DNA of 64,000 nucleotides from Bermanella sp036960565 (GTDB lineage Bacteria > Pseudomonadota > Gammaproteobacteria > Pseudomonadales > Oceanobacteraceae), in NCBI GenBank assembly GCA_036960565.1, contig JBALXQ010000023.1, positions 21,464 to 85,463 of the forward strand, read 5' to 3'. The stretch's first letter is position 1. Each line of letters opens with the position of its first letter. A program made the position numbers and the translations under genes. Under the pieces are notes generated by a model. The model had not been told where the DNA came from and searched no databases. It saw only the letters and a program-made list of their open reading frames with translations. Of this stretch, positions 42,612-52,410 are shown one piece after another.

Positions 42612-44588
42612 ATGTCCATAATCAAATATAACCCGCATATAGACGGTTTACGTGCAATTGCTGTTTTATCTGTCATATTGTTCCATATAGACCCCCAATG
42701 GTTGCCCGGCGGCTTTATTGGTGTCGATATTTTCTTTGTAATATCGGGCTACTTAATTACCACTATTTTAAATAAGCAATTAACAAACAAAACTTTTAGC
42801 TTATGGGAATTTTATAATCGGCGAGCCAAACGTATACTGCCAGCCCTTTATACGATGGTGGTGGTTACCATTGCCGTAGCCTATTTTCTTTTCTTACCCA
42901 ACCACCTTGCTTCACTGGCTAAATCAGCGGGTTCCACATTCTTTTTCTTATCAAACGTATTTTTTGCCAATTCAGCGGATTACTTTTCCCCTATATGTGA
43001 ACTCATGCCGTTATTGCATACCTGGTCACTCTCGGTGGAAGAGCAGTTTTATGTAGTATGGCCAACGCTTTTATCATTACTTCTAATTCGCGTTAAATTA
43101 TCTAATCGCCTGCTTGCTCTTATCTTACTGACTATCTGTATTTGCATACTTTATTCTTGGCACCAGCTCACGCAAAATAATTACGATATAAAGGCATTTT
43201 ATTATTTATTTCCAGCACGTTTTGGTGAAATGCTAATAGGGGCTTTTCTAGCGCTGTATGTTGCTTTGCATGGAGATAAGATACAAAAAAACACCCAGCT
43301 GACTCGCAATGTATTGGCTACCACAGGCGGGTTATTAATTGCGTTATCACTATTCATAATTGATAAACAATCGGATTTTCCTGGCCTTATTGTTTTGTTG
43401 CCATGTATCGGAACCGCGTTACTTATCTATTCCGGTTTACAAAATGCCAAACCCGCTTTGGTTATTCGAATGCTTCAACTTAAGCCTCTGGTTTTTGTAG
43501 GGCTGTTATCTTACTCACTGTACTTATGGCACTGGCCAATATTGGCCTTTATACGCTATGTAAATCTGGACACTCACCTAGATACATCGAGCCTAGTCTT
43601 TGCCGTTGTGACCATTATTTCAACTTCTTACCTAAGCTGGAAATATGTTGAAACACCACTAAGGAAGAAAGACTGGACACTTAAAAAATCAATGTTGCGC
43701 TTATACGCCGCGCCATTGGTATTAATAATATCCACGGCCTTTGTGATTGAATTTATTGATTCAGGCAGGACATTTCAACTTAGGGATAAAACACTTCTTT
43801 CTTATAAGTTACCCTCTGATGAAAAGGATAAGTGCCAAGAAGTGAAGAAGTTAACCACTTGTGAATTTGGCAATGAAGAAAACACCATTAAAGCCCTGGT
43901 ATTAGGCGATTCACATACCGCCCATTTAATGCACTATTTTAATGACGTATCAAAAAATACAAAGATACATTTTAAGGTATTAACTTCCCCAGAATGCCCT
44001 GCCATAAAGAGCTATTCCACTGAAGGCATGTTTAAGTATAAGGAGCGAGAAGACGCTTGCGCGGCACTCATGAAGATATTGGATGCAGAAATAGCAGCTG
44101 CCGATCACGTATTTATTGCTCTGCGCTGGAATATGTATTTTGACATGACCCCTAAACACAGTTTGTCGGTGATCAATCAAGGGTTTGAAAAGCAGTTGTT
44201 CAAGACGGCTGAAGACTTAACTCAACAGGGTAAGCAGGTTTATTTTGTTAATAAATTACCTGAATATGAAAATAATGTTTTACAAAATAATGCCAGCTTT
44301 TTAACGGTTACCAATCCTCTTCACGATAATGGTGATCGCTCTAATGCTATTCTTGAAAAAATTGCCAGCCAGTATGAAAATGTACATATTGTAGACATTA
44401 ATAGTACGGCTAAAAAATGGGTAGACGGCAGCTTTAACGATCGGCCCATGTATCGTGACTGGAATCATATTAACCACTATGGTGCTTCATTCTTGGCACA
44501 GGCCAGTTTAAAAAATGGTGACTTTGACTCATTAATCGAAGTAGATTCGAAACCGATAGCCATCAGTCAGTCAGACAAACTACATTAA
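42612..44588 (+). CDS. Membrane acyltransferase 3 fused to SGNH domain (OafA/OatA-like)
   Basis: 658 residues. The N-terminal ~370 residues are the ten-helix acyltransferase 3 domain: DGLRAIAVLSVILFHIDPQW with the essential His25, FIGVDIFFVISGY and HTWSLSVEEQFYVVWP. The C-terminal ~230 residues are an SGNH-like domain with VLGDSHTAHL as the nucleophile block and DWNHINHYG as the late Asp-x-x-His block. Together they move an acyl group across the inner membrane onto an envelope polysaccharide, e.g. O-antigen. A separate SGNH hydrolase gene lies downstream on the other strand. No glycan-synthesis cluster is in this window. Confidence 0.92.
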   Translation: MSIIKYNPHIDGLRAIAVLSVILFHIDPQWLPGGFIGVDIFFVISGYLITTILNKQLTNKTFSLWEFYNRRAKRILPALYTMVVVTIAVAYFLFLPNHLASLAKSAGSTFFFLSNVFFANSADYFSPICELMPLLHTWSLSVEEQFYVVWPTLLSLLLIRVKLSNRLLALILLTICICILYSWHQLTQNNYDIKAFYYLFPARFGEMLIGAFLALYVALHGDKIQKNTQLTRNVLATTGGLLIALSLFIIDKQSDFPGLIVLLPCIGTALLIYSGLQNAKPALVIRMLQLKPLVFVGLLSYSLYLWHWPILAFIRYVNLDTHLDTSSLVFAVVTIISTSYLSWKYVETPLRKKDWTLKKSMLRLYAAPLVLIISTAFVIEFIDSGRTFQLRDKTLLSYKLPSDEKDKCQEVKKLTTCEFGNEENTIKALVLGDSHTAHLMHYFNDVSKNTKIHFKVLTSPECPAIKSYSTEGMFKYKEREDACAALMKILDAEIAAADHVFIALRWNMYFDMTPKHSLSVINQGFEKQLFKTAEDLTQQGKQVYFVNKLPEYENNVLQNNASFLTVTNPLHDNGDRSNAILEKIASQYENVHIVDINSTAKKWVDGSFNDRPMYRDWNHINHYGASFLAQASLKNGDFDSLIEVDSKPIAISQSDKLH

Positions 44589-44671
44589 TTTTAAAACCCT
44601 TACCCACTAGTTAAAGCGGGCTTCCATCGCTCTGTTAGTTTTTGCAGAGCAGGGTGCTTATCGCAGAAAAC

Positions 44672-45391
44672 TTAATCCGTATGTTTAAAAATTTTACTGA
44701 TATTTTTTATTAGATACGGAAAAATAATTTTTGACATTTTCATGTACCCCTGCCTATTTGGATGGAGCCCATCTGAGGTAAATTCGAGAGTGAATGTGCC
44801 TTCGTTATCAATCAGTTCAGAGTGAAAATCCACATAGTCTGCAATATGCTTTATAGATAATCCGCTTAGGTGATCATTGATTTTCAATATGTCGTTTATG
44901 GGGCGGTCTTTTATATACTGACCTCTGACAGGCAGTAGGCTGCATAATATGACCTTTATATCTTGCTCGTGGGCTTCTTTTAGCATTATTTCAATATTAC
45001 TTAGAATCTCATCAATACTTTGACCATGCTCCAGATCATTGGTACCAATAAGCAATACGAGCAGCTTGGGCTTTAGTTCTAATACATCTTTGTCGAAGCG
45101 CTCCAACGCTTTAAGAGCCCAGTCCCCAGATATGCCTCTGTTTAGGATTGGTAATGAACCAAATGAAGGTGCCATCTTCCAGCGGGCAATTTGAGAGTCC
45201 CCTAGAAAAACAATCGAGTTTTCATCGTAAACATTGTTCTCCGATAGAATGTTCTCCCAGCGCTGGTTGTCGGTGATCTCTTGAAATCTGTCTTTATATT
45301 GATGCATTTTCCATGCAGTAATGGAGAGGCCGATGGATAAAAATAGCAGAGAAAGTATGGCGAGTTTATGGCTGAAAAAGGTTGTTTTCAT
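44672..45391 (-). CDS. Membrane-anchored SGNH/GDSL esterase
   Basis: 239 residues. An N-terminal hydrophobic segment (LAILSLLFLSIGLSITAW) is a signal anchor. It is followed by the four SGNH blocks: FLGDSQIARWK (block I Ser), NRGISGD (Gly), LIGTNDLEHG (Asn) and SDGLHPNRQGY (Asp/His). It would hydrolyse an ester, probably of envelope lipids or polysaccharide acyl groups, outside the inner membrane. Convergent with the OatA-like acyltransferase at 42612, so the two may put on and take off acyl groups in the envelope. That pairing is an inference from the genomic context. Confidence 0.9.
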   Translation of the reverse strand: MKTTFFSHKLAILSLLFLSIGLSITAWKMHQYKDRFQEITDNQRWENILSENNVYDENSIVFLGDSQIARWKMAPSFGSLPILNRGISGDWALKALERFDKDVLELKPKLLVLLIGTNDLEHGQSIDEILSNIEIMLKEAHEQDIKVILCSLLPVRGQYIKDRPINDILKINDHLSGLSIKHIADYVDFHSELIDNEGTFTLEFTSDGLHPNRQGYMKMSKIIFPYLIKNISKIFKHTD

Positions 45392-45537
45392 TTTCTAAAT
45401 ACCTAGCCAGTGTCTTGTGATTAGCCCGCTTTATTTTCATTAATATTGATATAAAGATAATGAAATAGTGTGGCTGCAGGGGAGTTTTTTGGAAGTTGTC
45501 ATTAATATAGCATTGTTAAAAGGCTTTATGACGACAA

Positions 45538-45569
45538 ATAAAAAAGCCAGCTGGTAAACCAACTGACTT
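45538..45569 (-). terminator. Rho-independent terminator of the repeat lipoprotein gene
   Basis: On the minus strand AAGTCAGTTGGT pairs with ACCAGCTGGCTT (two G·T pairs) around a 2-nt loop, followed by a T-rich tail. It lies about 80 nt past the stop of the leftward gene at 45651. Confidence 0.85.
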
Positions 45570-45650
45570 TCTTAAAATTAAAAACCGAATTCGCGTGAGA
45601 TAAGGGGCTGCCTAGTATGCAGAAGCTACCTTTTTCACTGCATAAAGCCG

Positions 45651-48413
45651 CTAGTGAAAGAGCAAGCTTGAGCTGTAATACACGCTGTCCTTCAACAGAG
45701 TTTCGTTAGACCAGGTTTGTAAATCATCGCTCTTGCGCATGTAAGACGTTTCATTGCTGTAATCATTATAAACCGCTATCCATTTTCCATCTGGGGTTTG
45801 GTTAATGGTGAGGGCTTGATGATCTTCGCTGTCAGTATCTGCATTTGGGTTCATGGCCACTTCAGTGCTCCAGCTGGTACCTAAATCAGTGCTAACGCTA
45901 AAATACACATCATCATTGTCTCCGTTAACTGGGTTGGCCCCTTGCCATGAAATGACTGCGATATTGTCTTCGGTGACTTCAATATGATTAGGGTAATCGT
46001 GATCAGATGTGCCATCGGTAGCGGCGTATTGATTAATCAGGATGGAGGTGCCCCAGGTTTTACCAAAATCATTTGATGAAGCCGCGTAGATGTTCAAATC
46101 ATCTGCTCCGTTGTGGCCAGACCAAACGGACACGGCAAAGCCGCTGCTGTTCATGGCGATTTGTGGAAAATAATCGCTGGCACTGTCAGTGGTTGCATGA
46201 GAATTTAAATATGAGGGAGCACTCCAAGTGGCTCCTTTATCTTCGGAATAGCTGTAGGCAATATCTTCATCTGTGGCGCTGCCTCCGGTTAGGTCGCGGC
46301 GGTTTGCCCAAACGATGGTCCAGATATCTTCATTCATGGCAATGTCCACCATGCGGTCGTTTGTTGAATCTGTGCTGGCAAAATCACCGATAGATTGAGG
46401 GTCGCCGAAGGTGGCGCCATTGTCAGTTGATACGGCAAATACCACGTCGCCATCTGTGCCTAAGCCAGTCAAGCTGTTACTTAGGGTATCTTCACCGCTA
46501 TACCAGATAGCCACCCAGGTTCCTTTGCCATCGGTGGCTATGCGTGGATCACTATCGTATCGAGAATCTGCAGTATCGTTTTTATTAATGAGATCAATGG
46601 CTGAAAAGGTAGCGCCGTTGTCATTTGAGTAGGCGTATATAACATCGTATTCACCACCAAAGGCCTCGTAATATTCGCTTTGCATCACCACCACAATATT
46701 GCCTTTATTATCGGTGGCAGCTCTGGGGTAGTAAATTTCTTTATAAGTGTCGGTGACCGTATCTATTTCAACTGGATCCAAAGCATCACGCCAAGTCCAG
46801 TTGTCGCCCTCATCTTGGGTTGAGCCAATAAATAAATCGTAAACATCGGCGGTGAAAGCGAGTAACTCGGTTTTATTGGCAACGGTATAGGTGTCGCTGG
46901 TAATGGACTCATCATGACCACGGTCATCGGTGAAGCTTAGGGTGAAATGAATGCGTTTATGATTGTCTGCTGGGTTAAATGAAATTTCATTAATGGAAAG
47001 GTCAGTAATTAATACATCATCTTCAAACCACTGGTAAACAAAAGCCGCGTTTTCAATGCCATCGGCATCGGTGATGTCAGGGGTTACGGCAACGGTTTTT
47101 TGTTCTTCAAAATCGTTTGAGAATTCAAACTCTGCAGTGGCGCTACGGTTGCCTATCATGGCAACGGTACTGGCTTCACTATTGATGATTTCCGAATGGC
47201 CACGATCATCAGTAAAAGAAACTTCAAAGCGAACGGTTTTACCTATTTGATCTTCGCTAAAGGTAATAGCATTACCGGTATAGCCTTCAATCACTGCGTC
47301 ATCGGCGTACCAGGTATACAGGTAGCTGGCATTATTAAGGCCATCGGCGTCGCTGATGTCAGCGGTTACAGTGACAGTACTTTCTTCAATAAACTCGCCA
47401 CTCACACTGAAGGTGCCACTGGCGGCTCGGTTGTCCATCATCACTACGGTATTAGGTTCACTGCTGATAGTTTCTGAATGACCACGATCATCAGAAAACG
47501 CTATCTCAAAGCGAATGGTTTTACCTATTTGATCTTCGCTAAAGGTAATAGCATTACCGGTATTGCCTTCAATAACCACATCATCGGCGTACCAGGTATA
47601 CAGGTAGCTGGCATTATTAAGGCCATCGGCATCGGTGATGTCAGGGGTTACAGTGACAGTACTTTCTTCAATGAACTCGCCACTCACACTAAAGGTGCCA
47701 CTGGCGGCTCGGTTGTCCATCATCACTACGGTATTAGGTTCACTGCNNNNNNNNNNNNNNNNNNNNNNNNNNNNNNNNNNNNNNNNNNNNNNNNNNNNNN
47801 NNNNNNNNNNNNNNNNNNNNNNNNNNNNNNNNNNNNNNNNNNNNNNACCTATTTGATCTTCGCTAAAGGTAATAGCATTACCGGTATTGCCTTCAATAAC
47901 CGCATCATCGGCGTACCAGGTATATAGGTAGCTGGCGCCATCTAGGCCATCGGCATCCGATACATTGGGTGTCACCAATACAGTTTCAGATTCTTTAAAC
48001 TCACCCTCTACAATAAAGCTAGCGGTAGCCAATCGGTTATCCATCATGACCACAGTGTATTCGTTACTGCTGAGAGTTTCGGCGTTGCCTTTGTCATCGG
48101 TAAACTGCATATCAAAGCGAATGCTCTTGCCGATATGATCTGAGGTGAGGATTAGGCTATTGCTGGTGTTGCCTTCGATGATTGAATTATCGCTGTACCA
48201 AGTATAAAGGTAATGGGCGTTGTTGATGCCGTCGGTGTCGGTAATGCTGGGGCTTGCGGTGACGGTTTGTGCTTCTATAAATTCGCCGGCGATACTAAAT
48301 GAGCCTGAGGCTGGGTGGTTAACGGTGTTATCGGTGTTGTCTATGTCAATCTCGCAAGCGCTAAGTGCCAGTGCACTCAGTAACAAGCTATTAAGCTTTA
48401 AAAAGCGGTTCAT
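45651..48413 (-). CDS. Surface lipoprotein: tandem Ig/cadherin-like repeats plus sialidase-like propeller (contains an assembly gap)
   Basis: About 906 or more residues. The signal peptide ends in a lipobox, ALSAC, with Cys20 as the lipidated residue. From Ala35 run five units of 94 residues (e.g. ASGTFSVSGEFIEESTVTVT ... YLYTWYADD ... NTVVMMDNRA). The C-terminal ~400 residues contain repeated Asp-box motifs (STDNGATFG, SEDKGATWS, SNDFGKTWG, STDLGTSWS) of sialidase/BNR propellers, without the catalytic Arg triad being recognisable. The 100-N gap at 47747-47846 lies within repeat 2. Likely an adhesin or glycan-binding surface protein; the terminal propeller may be non-enzymatic. Confidence 0.8.
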   Translation of the reverse strand: MNRFLKLNSLLLSALALSACEIDIDNTDNTVNHPASGSFSIAGEFIEAQTVTASPSITDTDGINNAHYLYTWYSDNSIIEGNTSNSLILTSDHIGKSIRFDMQFTDDKGNAETLSSNEYTVVMMDNRLATASFIVEGEFKESETVLVTPNVSDADGLDGASYLYTWYADDAVIEGNTGNAITFSEDQIGXXXXXXXXXXXXXXXXXXXXXXXXXXXXXXXXXXSEPNTVVMMDNRAASGTFSVSGEFIEESTVTVTPDITDADGLNNASYLYTWYADDVVIEGNTGNAITFSEDQIGKTIRFEIAFSDDRGHSETISSEPNTVVMMDNRAASGTFSVSGEFIEESTVTVTADISDADGLNNASYLYTWYADDAVIEGYTGNAITFSEDQIGKTVRFEVSFTDDRGHSEIINSEASTVAMIGNRSATAEFEFSNDFEEQKTVAVTPDITDADGIENAAFVYQWFEDDVLITDLSINEISFNPADNHKRIHFTLSFTDDRGHDESITSDTYTVANKTELLAFTADVYDLFIGSTQDEGDNWTWRDALDPVEIDTVTDTYKEIYYPRAATDNKGNIVVVMQSEYYEAFGGEYDVIYAYSNDNGATFSAIDLINKNDTADSRYDSDPRIATDGKGTWVAIWYSGEDTLSNSLTGLGTDGDVVFAVSTDNGATFGDPQSIGDFASTDSTNDRMVDIAMNEDIWTIVWANRRDLTGGSATDEDIAYSYSEDKGATWSAPSYLNSHATTDSASDYFPQIAMNSSGFAVSVWSGHNGADDLNIYAASSNDFGKTWGTSILINQYAATDGTSDHDYPNHIEVTEDNIAVISWQGANPVNGDNDDVYFSVSTDLGTSWSTEVAMNPNADTDSEDHQALTINQTPDGKWIAVYNDYSNETSYMRKSDDLQTWSNETLLKDSVYYSSSLLFH
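46860..48311 (-). repeat. Five tandem 282-bp repeats with a 100-N assembly gap
   Basis: Each unit encodes 94 residues. Units 3 and 4 are nearly identical to each other and to unit 2, whereas units 1 and 5 are more divergent. The gap (47747-47846) is in unit 2. From comparison with unit 3, 58 nt is missing between its flanks if no whole unit was lost, so the true gap is 58 + 282k nt. This is the classic sign of a collapsed repeat. Confidence 0.9.
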
Positions 48414-48826
48414 TTTAACCCCATTACTTATTGATTTTATTGTTTGTAATTTGAGCCGGTAAAGATTTATTCCAGCGCATAGATATAAACGAAAGCATGA
48501 GTATCGTTTGAAATACGTACAGTAGGCAAGGTCTAAAAAAGTTGTCTGTGAGCTGCTTCGCAGTTGTTAGTCATTAAAGTTTTGTGCTGAGTGTTTTGGG
48601 TGTTTTCCCTCAGGAAATATTGTTTTAGCTGTGATTTTTCTTTTCAAGAAACGGCTTCGGTTTTATGCCTAGGCTGGTAATTGGCCGCTAATAACCTCAA
48701 CACTAGGGCGGTACCAGCTTTGTGAAATCAATATCTGGTGAACACTCCCCTTGGTTTATCAAAAAATATAAGCAAATGCTTTATAGTGTCACTATTAAAT
48801 TATTCATTGTTTATCAGGGTCTATTA
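48414..48826. other. Divergent intergenic region
   Basis: This is 413 bp between the lipoprotein and tas. The frame of tas runs upstream to 48722, but that stretch lacks a ribosome site. Apart from promoters that I could not pin down, no feature was seen. Confidence 0.5.
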
Positions 48827-49864
48827 ATGGAATACCGCAAGCTTGGAAATACAGGCCTAGACATAAGCTTAATTGGTCTGGGTACCATGACCTGGGGGTG
48901 GCAAAACACGCTGGAGGAGGGCTTTGAACAAATGGACTACGCCCTAGAGCGTGGCATTAACTTTTTTGATACCGCCGAGATGTATGCTATTCCGCCCAGT
49001 CCAGAGCGATTTGGCACCACTGAAACCATTATTGGTCATTGGTTTAAGGCTCGTGGCAATCGCGACAAGGTCATTTTGGCTTCTAAAATGACAGGGCCAG
49101 GTTTGCCCTGGGTTCGAGAAGGCCAAAAAATTAATAAAGAAAATATATTAAAGGCGGTGGAAGGTAGCTTAAGCCGTTTGCAAACCGATTACATTGATCT
49201 GTACCAACTGCATTGGCCCAACCGTGGCTCTTATCACTTTGGTAAAACCTGGGACTTTGCGCCACAGTTTGATGTCCAGGCCGAGCGGGATAATTTCTTA
49301 GAAGTATTGCACACCATGCAGGGTTTGATTAACGAGGGGAAAATTCGCCACATTGGTTTGTCTAATGAAACCGCTTGGGGTTTAACCAACTGGTTGCAGG
49401 TAGCGAAGGATGAAAATTTACCAAGAATGGCCAGCATACAAAATGAATATTCATTGTTGTGTCGTCATTTTGAACAAGATTTAAGTGAAATTACAATGCA
49501 TGAAAACTGCGGTTTATTGGCTTGGTCGCCTTTGGCTCGGGGTATTCTTAGTGGAAAATATTTAAACGGTGCCAAGCCAGAAGGCGCACGTTTAACACTT
49601 GAAACTCGTGCCGAGCACAGAGTAGGGCAGCAGGTAGATAATGCGACGCAAAAGTACATGGATGTAGCCAATCGTTTTGGTCTTGATCCTTGTCAAATGG
49701 CTTTGGCTTTTGTAAATCGGCAAACGTTTGTAAGTTCTACCTTAATTGGTGCCACTAGTATGGAGCAATTGCGCAGCAATATTGACTCTATTTCAGTGAC
49801 GTTATCCGAAGAGGTGTTAAAAGAAATTCAAACAATTCGCCGCGAATACCCTCAACCTTTTTAG
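48827..49864 (+). CDS. tas: Tas-type NADP(H)-dependent aldo-keto reductase
   Basis: 345 residues, very close in length and pattern to E. coli Tas (346): MEYRKLGNTGLDISLIGLGT opening; FFDTAEMY (catalytic Asp/Tyr region); LQTDYIDLYQLHWP; RHIGLSNETAWG; AWSPLARGILSGKYLNGAKP; and STLIGATSMEQL (NADPH binding). Reduces aldehydes or ketones. Start ATG 48827 with AGGG 9 nt upstream; homologues start here and the 35-codon N-terminal extension is not needed. Convergent with an AraC-type regulator; a hairpin lies between. Confidence 0.93.
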   Translation: MEYRKLGNTGLDISLIGLGTMTWGWQNTLEEGFEQMDYALERGINFFDTAEMYAIPPSPERFGTTETIIGHWFKARGNRDKVILASKMTGPGLPWVREGQKINKENILKAVEGSLSRLQTDYIDLYQLHWPNRGSYHFGKTWDFAPQFDVQAERDNFLEVLHTMQGLINEGKIRHIGLSNETAWGLTNWLQVAKDENLPRMASIQNEYSLLCRHFEQDLSEITMHENCGLLAWSPLARGILSGKYLNGAKPEGARLTLETRAEHRVGQQVDNATQKYMDVANRFGLDPCQMALAFVNRQTFVSSTLIGATSMEQLRSNIDSISVTLSEEVLKEIQTIRREYPQPF

Positions 49865-49872
49865 GTTGGGTA

Positions 49873-49901
49873 AAATAAGAGCCCTTTAAAGGCTCTTATT
49901 T
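49873..49901. terminator. Bidirectional terminator between tas and the AraC gene
   Basis: AAATAAGAGCC / GGCTCTTATTT stem with a CTTTAAA-type loop. It overlaps the last codons of the leftward AraC gene (stop at 49886), which is unusual but common in convergent pairs. Confidence 0.75.
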
Positions 49902-50929
49902 GAATGTAGCTCGCGATACTTACCAGGGGGAATACCTGCCCAACGTTTAAAGTGTTTGTGAAATATAGAGGTGTCGTTGTAACCCAGCACAAAGGCAATT
50001 TCAGTTAAACTTTTTGTTTTATGCTGTTGGTTTATTAAAAGTTCATAAGCCGATTCTCTTTTTACCTCATCTAAAAGCTCTCGATATACCAGGTTATTTT
50101 CCTTAAGCCTGCGCTGCAAGGTGCGTCTGGTAATATTTAGTTCCTGCGCTACCTGATCTATGTTTAGTTTTTTCATAAAAAGTTTGTTGGTGATGATATT
50201 TATCACCTGGCTTTTAAATGAATCTTGTTTAAATATACTTTCCAGTTTTTCTTCGGTGTGATCGAGCACCGGTTGTAGCTGATTGCTGTGCCAAGGCAAG
50301 GGGCGCCTTAATGCTTCTTTTGGGAAATAAATAATGTTGGCGCTGCAATTGAAGTTTGGCAGCATTCCCAATAATTTAATGTAATCGCTGTCTTTACCAT
50401 GGGCCGGGGTCATTAATTCTATTTTGGTTAGGGTGAAACTCTCGCCGTAAAGCCAGCGACAAATAGACAGGGCGTGTCCCATGGCGGCATAAACTTGGTG
50501 ATAACTTATATAGGTGTTTGGCGGGGGAATAAAACGCAGGCCAAAATACTGTTGCGTAAAAAATGGCTTGTACTCAAATTCTTCTGAAAATACTTTTAGG
50601 TAACGTTGTGAATATTTAAAAGCCGTGCCCATGTTTGGACAATTAAGAAGAATGTTCATGATGGGCCCTAAACTGAACGGGGTAGACTGTATCCCTTTAT
50701 CTAGCCCAAACAACGGCGCATTTAGCAGCTCAGCGGTACGGTCATAAACTTTAGCCACCTGTTCAACTGGAATTCGTGCATCCATATCTGCAGTCACTGA
50801 GATCGGCAGTTGAAACTCTTTAAGTAACGCTGCGCTCTCGATCCCAACTTGTTCGATTATTCTAAGTAGCTCATTAAATAAATGGCTGGAGACAGTGGGC
50901 ACGTGCATTAAATTTTTTAACCTGATCAA
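49886..50929 (-). CDS. AraC-family transcriptional regulator (Arabinose_bd type)
   Basis: 347 residues. The N-terminal domain is of the PF12625 type, with IPVEQVAKVYDRTAELL and FGLDKGI. The C-terminal two helix-turn-helix units are NIDQVAQELNITRRTLQRRL and LTEIAFVLGYNDTSIFHKHFKRW. The adjacent divergent gene (51191) encodes an extradiol-dioxygenase-like VOC protein, and two TTGTCACC direct repeats exactly 21 bp apart lie between, as expected for AraC-type activator sites. Similar to the regulator at 10622 in architecture only. The start is ATG 50929, or ATG 50908 seven codons in. Confidence 0.9.
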   Translation of the reverse strand: MIRLKNLMHVPTVSSHLFNELLRIIEQVGIESAALLKEFQLPISVTADMDARIPVEQVAKVYDRTAELLNAPLFGLDKGIQSTPFSLGPIMNILLNCPNMGTAFKYSQRYLKVFSEEFEYKPFFTQQYFGLRFIPPPNTYISYHQVYAAMGHALSICRWLYGESFTLTKIELMTPAHGKDSDYIKLLGMLPNFNCSANIIYFPKEALRRPLPWHSNQLQPVLDHTEEKLESIFKQDSFKSQVINIITNKLFMKKLNIDQVAQELNITRRTLQRRLKENNLVYRELLDEVKRESAYELLINQQHKTKSLTEIAFVLGYNDTSIFHKHFKRWAGIPPGKYRELHSNKSL

Positions 50930-51087
50930 TTGAGATAATCTTGATAGATTGTCACTTTTTTAAGCCTACTCATAAGGGCTGGTGGGTGCCACGACTCAGA
51001 TCAAGGTATTACTGGGTTTTATGGGTTAATGCGTTTTCTTTACAAGCCTGTCATGCCTTGACCCAATTGTTGTGGTGAAAACCGCTT

Positions 51088-51116
51088 TTGTCACCAATCA
51101 ACACAATCTTGTCACC
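51088..51116 (+). promoter_or_regulatory. Direct repeats, probable AraC-type operator
   Basis: TTGTCACC occurs at 51088-51095 and 51109-51116, 21 bp start to start, i.e. two helical turns on the same face. The pair lies 75-103 bp before the VOC gene and faces the divergent AraC gene, as AraC-type activator sites do. Confidence 0.6.
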
Positions 51117-51190
51117 CCCTCACCAAGACGTACCCGTGCCGCTACCGATAGGCTTAATGTAAATTCAAAGCAAGGTAGAGGTAACTAGAC

Positions 51191-52351
51191 ATGGGTAATT
51201 TTCAAAATTTAGCCGAGCAATTTAAGTCTGGCTCTAAAGTGGCCGAGCGCTCTAAAAATCCGTTAATTAAAGTTGAGGGGTTGGCCTATCAGATTGTGGG
51301 GCGCAACAACTTAGACAAAGCAGAACGCTTTTATCACGACTTTGGTTTACTCACACAAGAAAAAACCGCTTCACAACTTATTTTAAGAGGCGTGGGCACC
51401 AGCGCTTGTTTGGTGGTGGTGAGAAAGCAGAATAAAAATGAGGTGCTAGGGTTCGGTTTGCAAGCTGTAAGTGTGGCCGATGTTGATAAGGTGGCCAAAG
51501 CGCATGGCATGACCAGCATGAAATCACAGTATCCCGGCGGTGGCACACTGGTGGCCCTATCAGGACCAGATGATATTGAGATTGAAGTGATTGCCGGACA
51601 AAAGGAAGATAAGGGTATTAAGCCTGCAGTTCAGGCGTTTGAATACAATTCGCCGTTGGCTAAAGGCCGGATTAACCGCCCTCTAGTCACTAATATTCAG
51701 CCCGCCGATATTTATCGCATTGGCCATACCGCATTTAGCTTTCGCAACGTAGTGACTTCCATTACTTGGTTTCAGGATAATTTTGGTTTTATCGTGTCGG
51801 ATTTTGAATTTGCCAAAGGCCTCACTAAACCTACTATGGCTTTTATGCGCTGCGATCAGGGTGACACTCCCAGTGATCATCATACATTGGGTATTCCGAA
51901 CGTGCCGTTTACAGGGCATGTACATACGGCGTTTGAACTGAAGAACTTTGAAGAAGTGGGCTCTTCTGGTGCCTGGTTACGGGAACAAGGTTACGAACAT
52001 TCTTGGGGCATAGGCCGACATACATTGTGCAGTGCCGTATTTGATTACTGGCGTGATCCTTGGGGAAGCCAGTATGAGCACTACACAGATTGTGATGTGT
52101 TTGATAATACGGTGCCTACCGGATATCACGAGCTTCACAATAAGGCACAACACCAGTGGGGAGGGGATATGCCGTCAGACATGCTGGAGTTAAGTTGGAA
52201 GCGTGCGCCCGCTACCTTGTATGAAGCGGTAACGCGATTGATGTTTGATAAAAACTTTACCTTTTCAATACTACTAAAGACGTTAAAAGCGGCCGGTAGC
52301 GAGCCCAGTGTTGAAGACGGTGAGAAAAAGGCAGTGGTAAGTTCGGTGTAG
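51191..52351 (+). CDS. VOC-family extradiol-dioxygenase-like protein
   Basis: 386 residues with two vicinal-oxygen-chelate modules, as in type I extradiol dioxygenases. The first begins GLAYQIVGRNNLDKAERFYH. The second contains the likely metal ligands: IGHTAFSFRN (His), TGHVHTAFEL (His) and GSQYEHYTD (Glu), with DHHTLGIPNV before them. It would cleave or oxidise an aromatic diol ring with Fe(II) or Mn(II). The ~50-residue C-terminal extension and the substrate are unknown. RBS AGAGGT 9-10 nt before ATG 51191. Probably activated by the divergent AraC protein. Confidence 0.88.
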   Translation: MGNFQNLAEQFKSGSKVAERSKNPLIKVEGLAYQIVGRNNLDKAERFYHDFGLLTQEKTASQLILRGVGTSACLVVVRKQNKNEVLGFGLQAVSVADVDKVAKAHGMTSMKSQYPGGGTLVALSGPDDIEIEVIAGQKEDKGIKPAVQAFEYNSPLAKGRINRPLVTNIQPADIYRIGHTAFSFRNVVTSITWFQDNFGFIVSDFEFAKGLTKPTMAFMRCDQGDTPSDHHTLGIPNVPFTGHVHTAFELKNFEEVGSSGAWLREQGYEHSWGIGRHTLCSAVFDYWRDPWGSQYEHYTDCDVFDNTVPTGYHELHNKAQHQWGGDMPSDMLELSWKRAPATLYEAVTRLMFDKNFTFSILLKTLKAAGSEPSVEDGEKKAVVSSV

Positions 52352-52410
52352 TGATGGGTTTTAAACTGAGCGCTACCTTATGGTTGCTCTATTAATAAAG
52401 AGGCATCATC

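Noticed and set aside
47196..47927. Rightward frames across the lipoprotein repeats
   Set aside because: They arise from 282-bp periodicity on the opposite strand of the lipoprotein gene and contain the N gap.
46860..48311. CRISPR array
   Set aside because: Repeats are long, coding and contiguous, without spacers; no Cas genes are seen. The same holds for the short arrays at 58162 and 62494.
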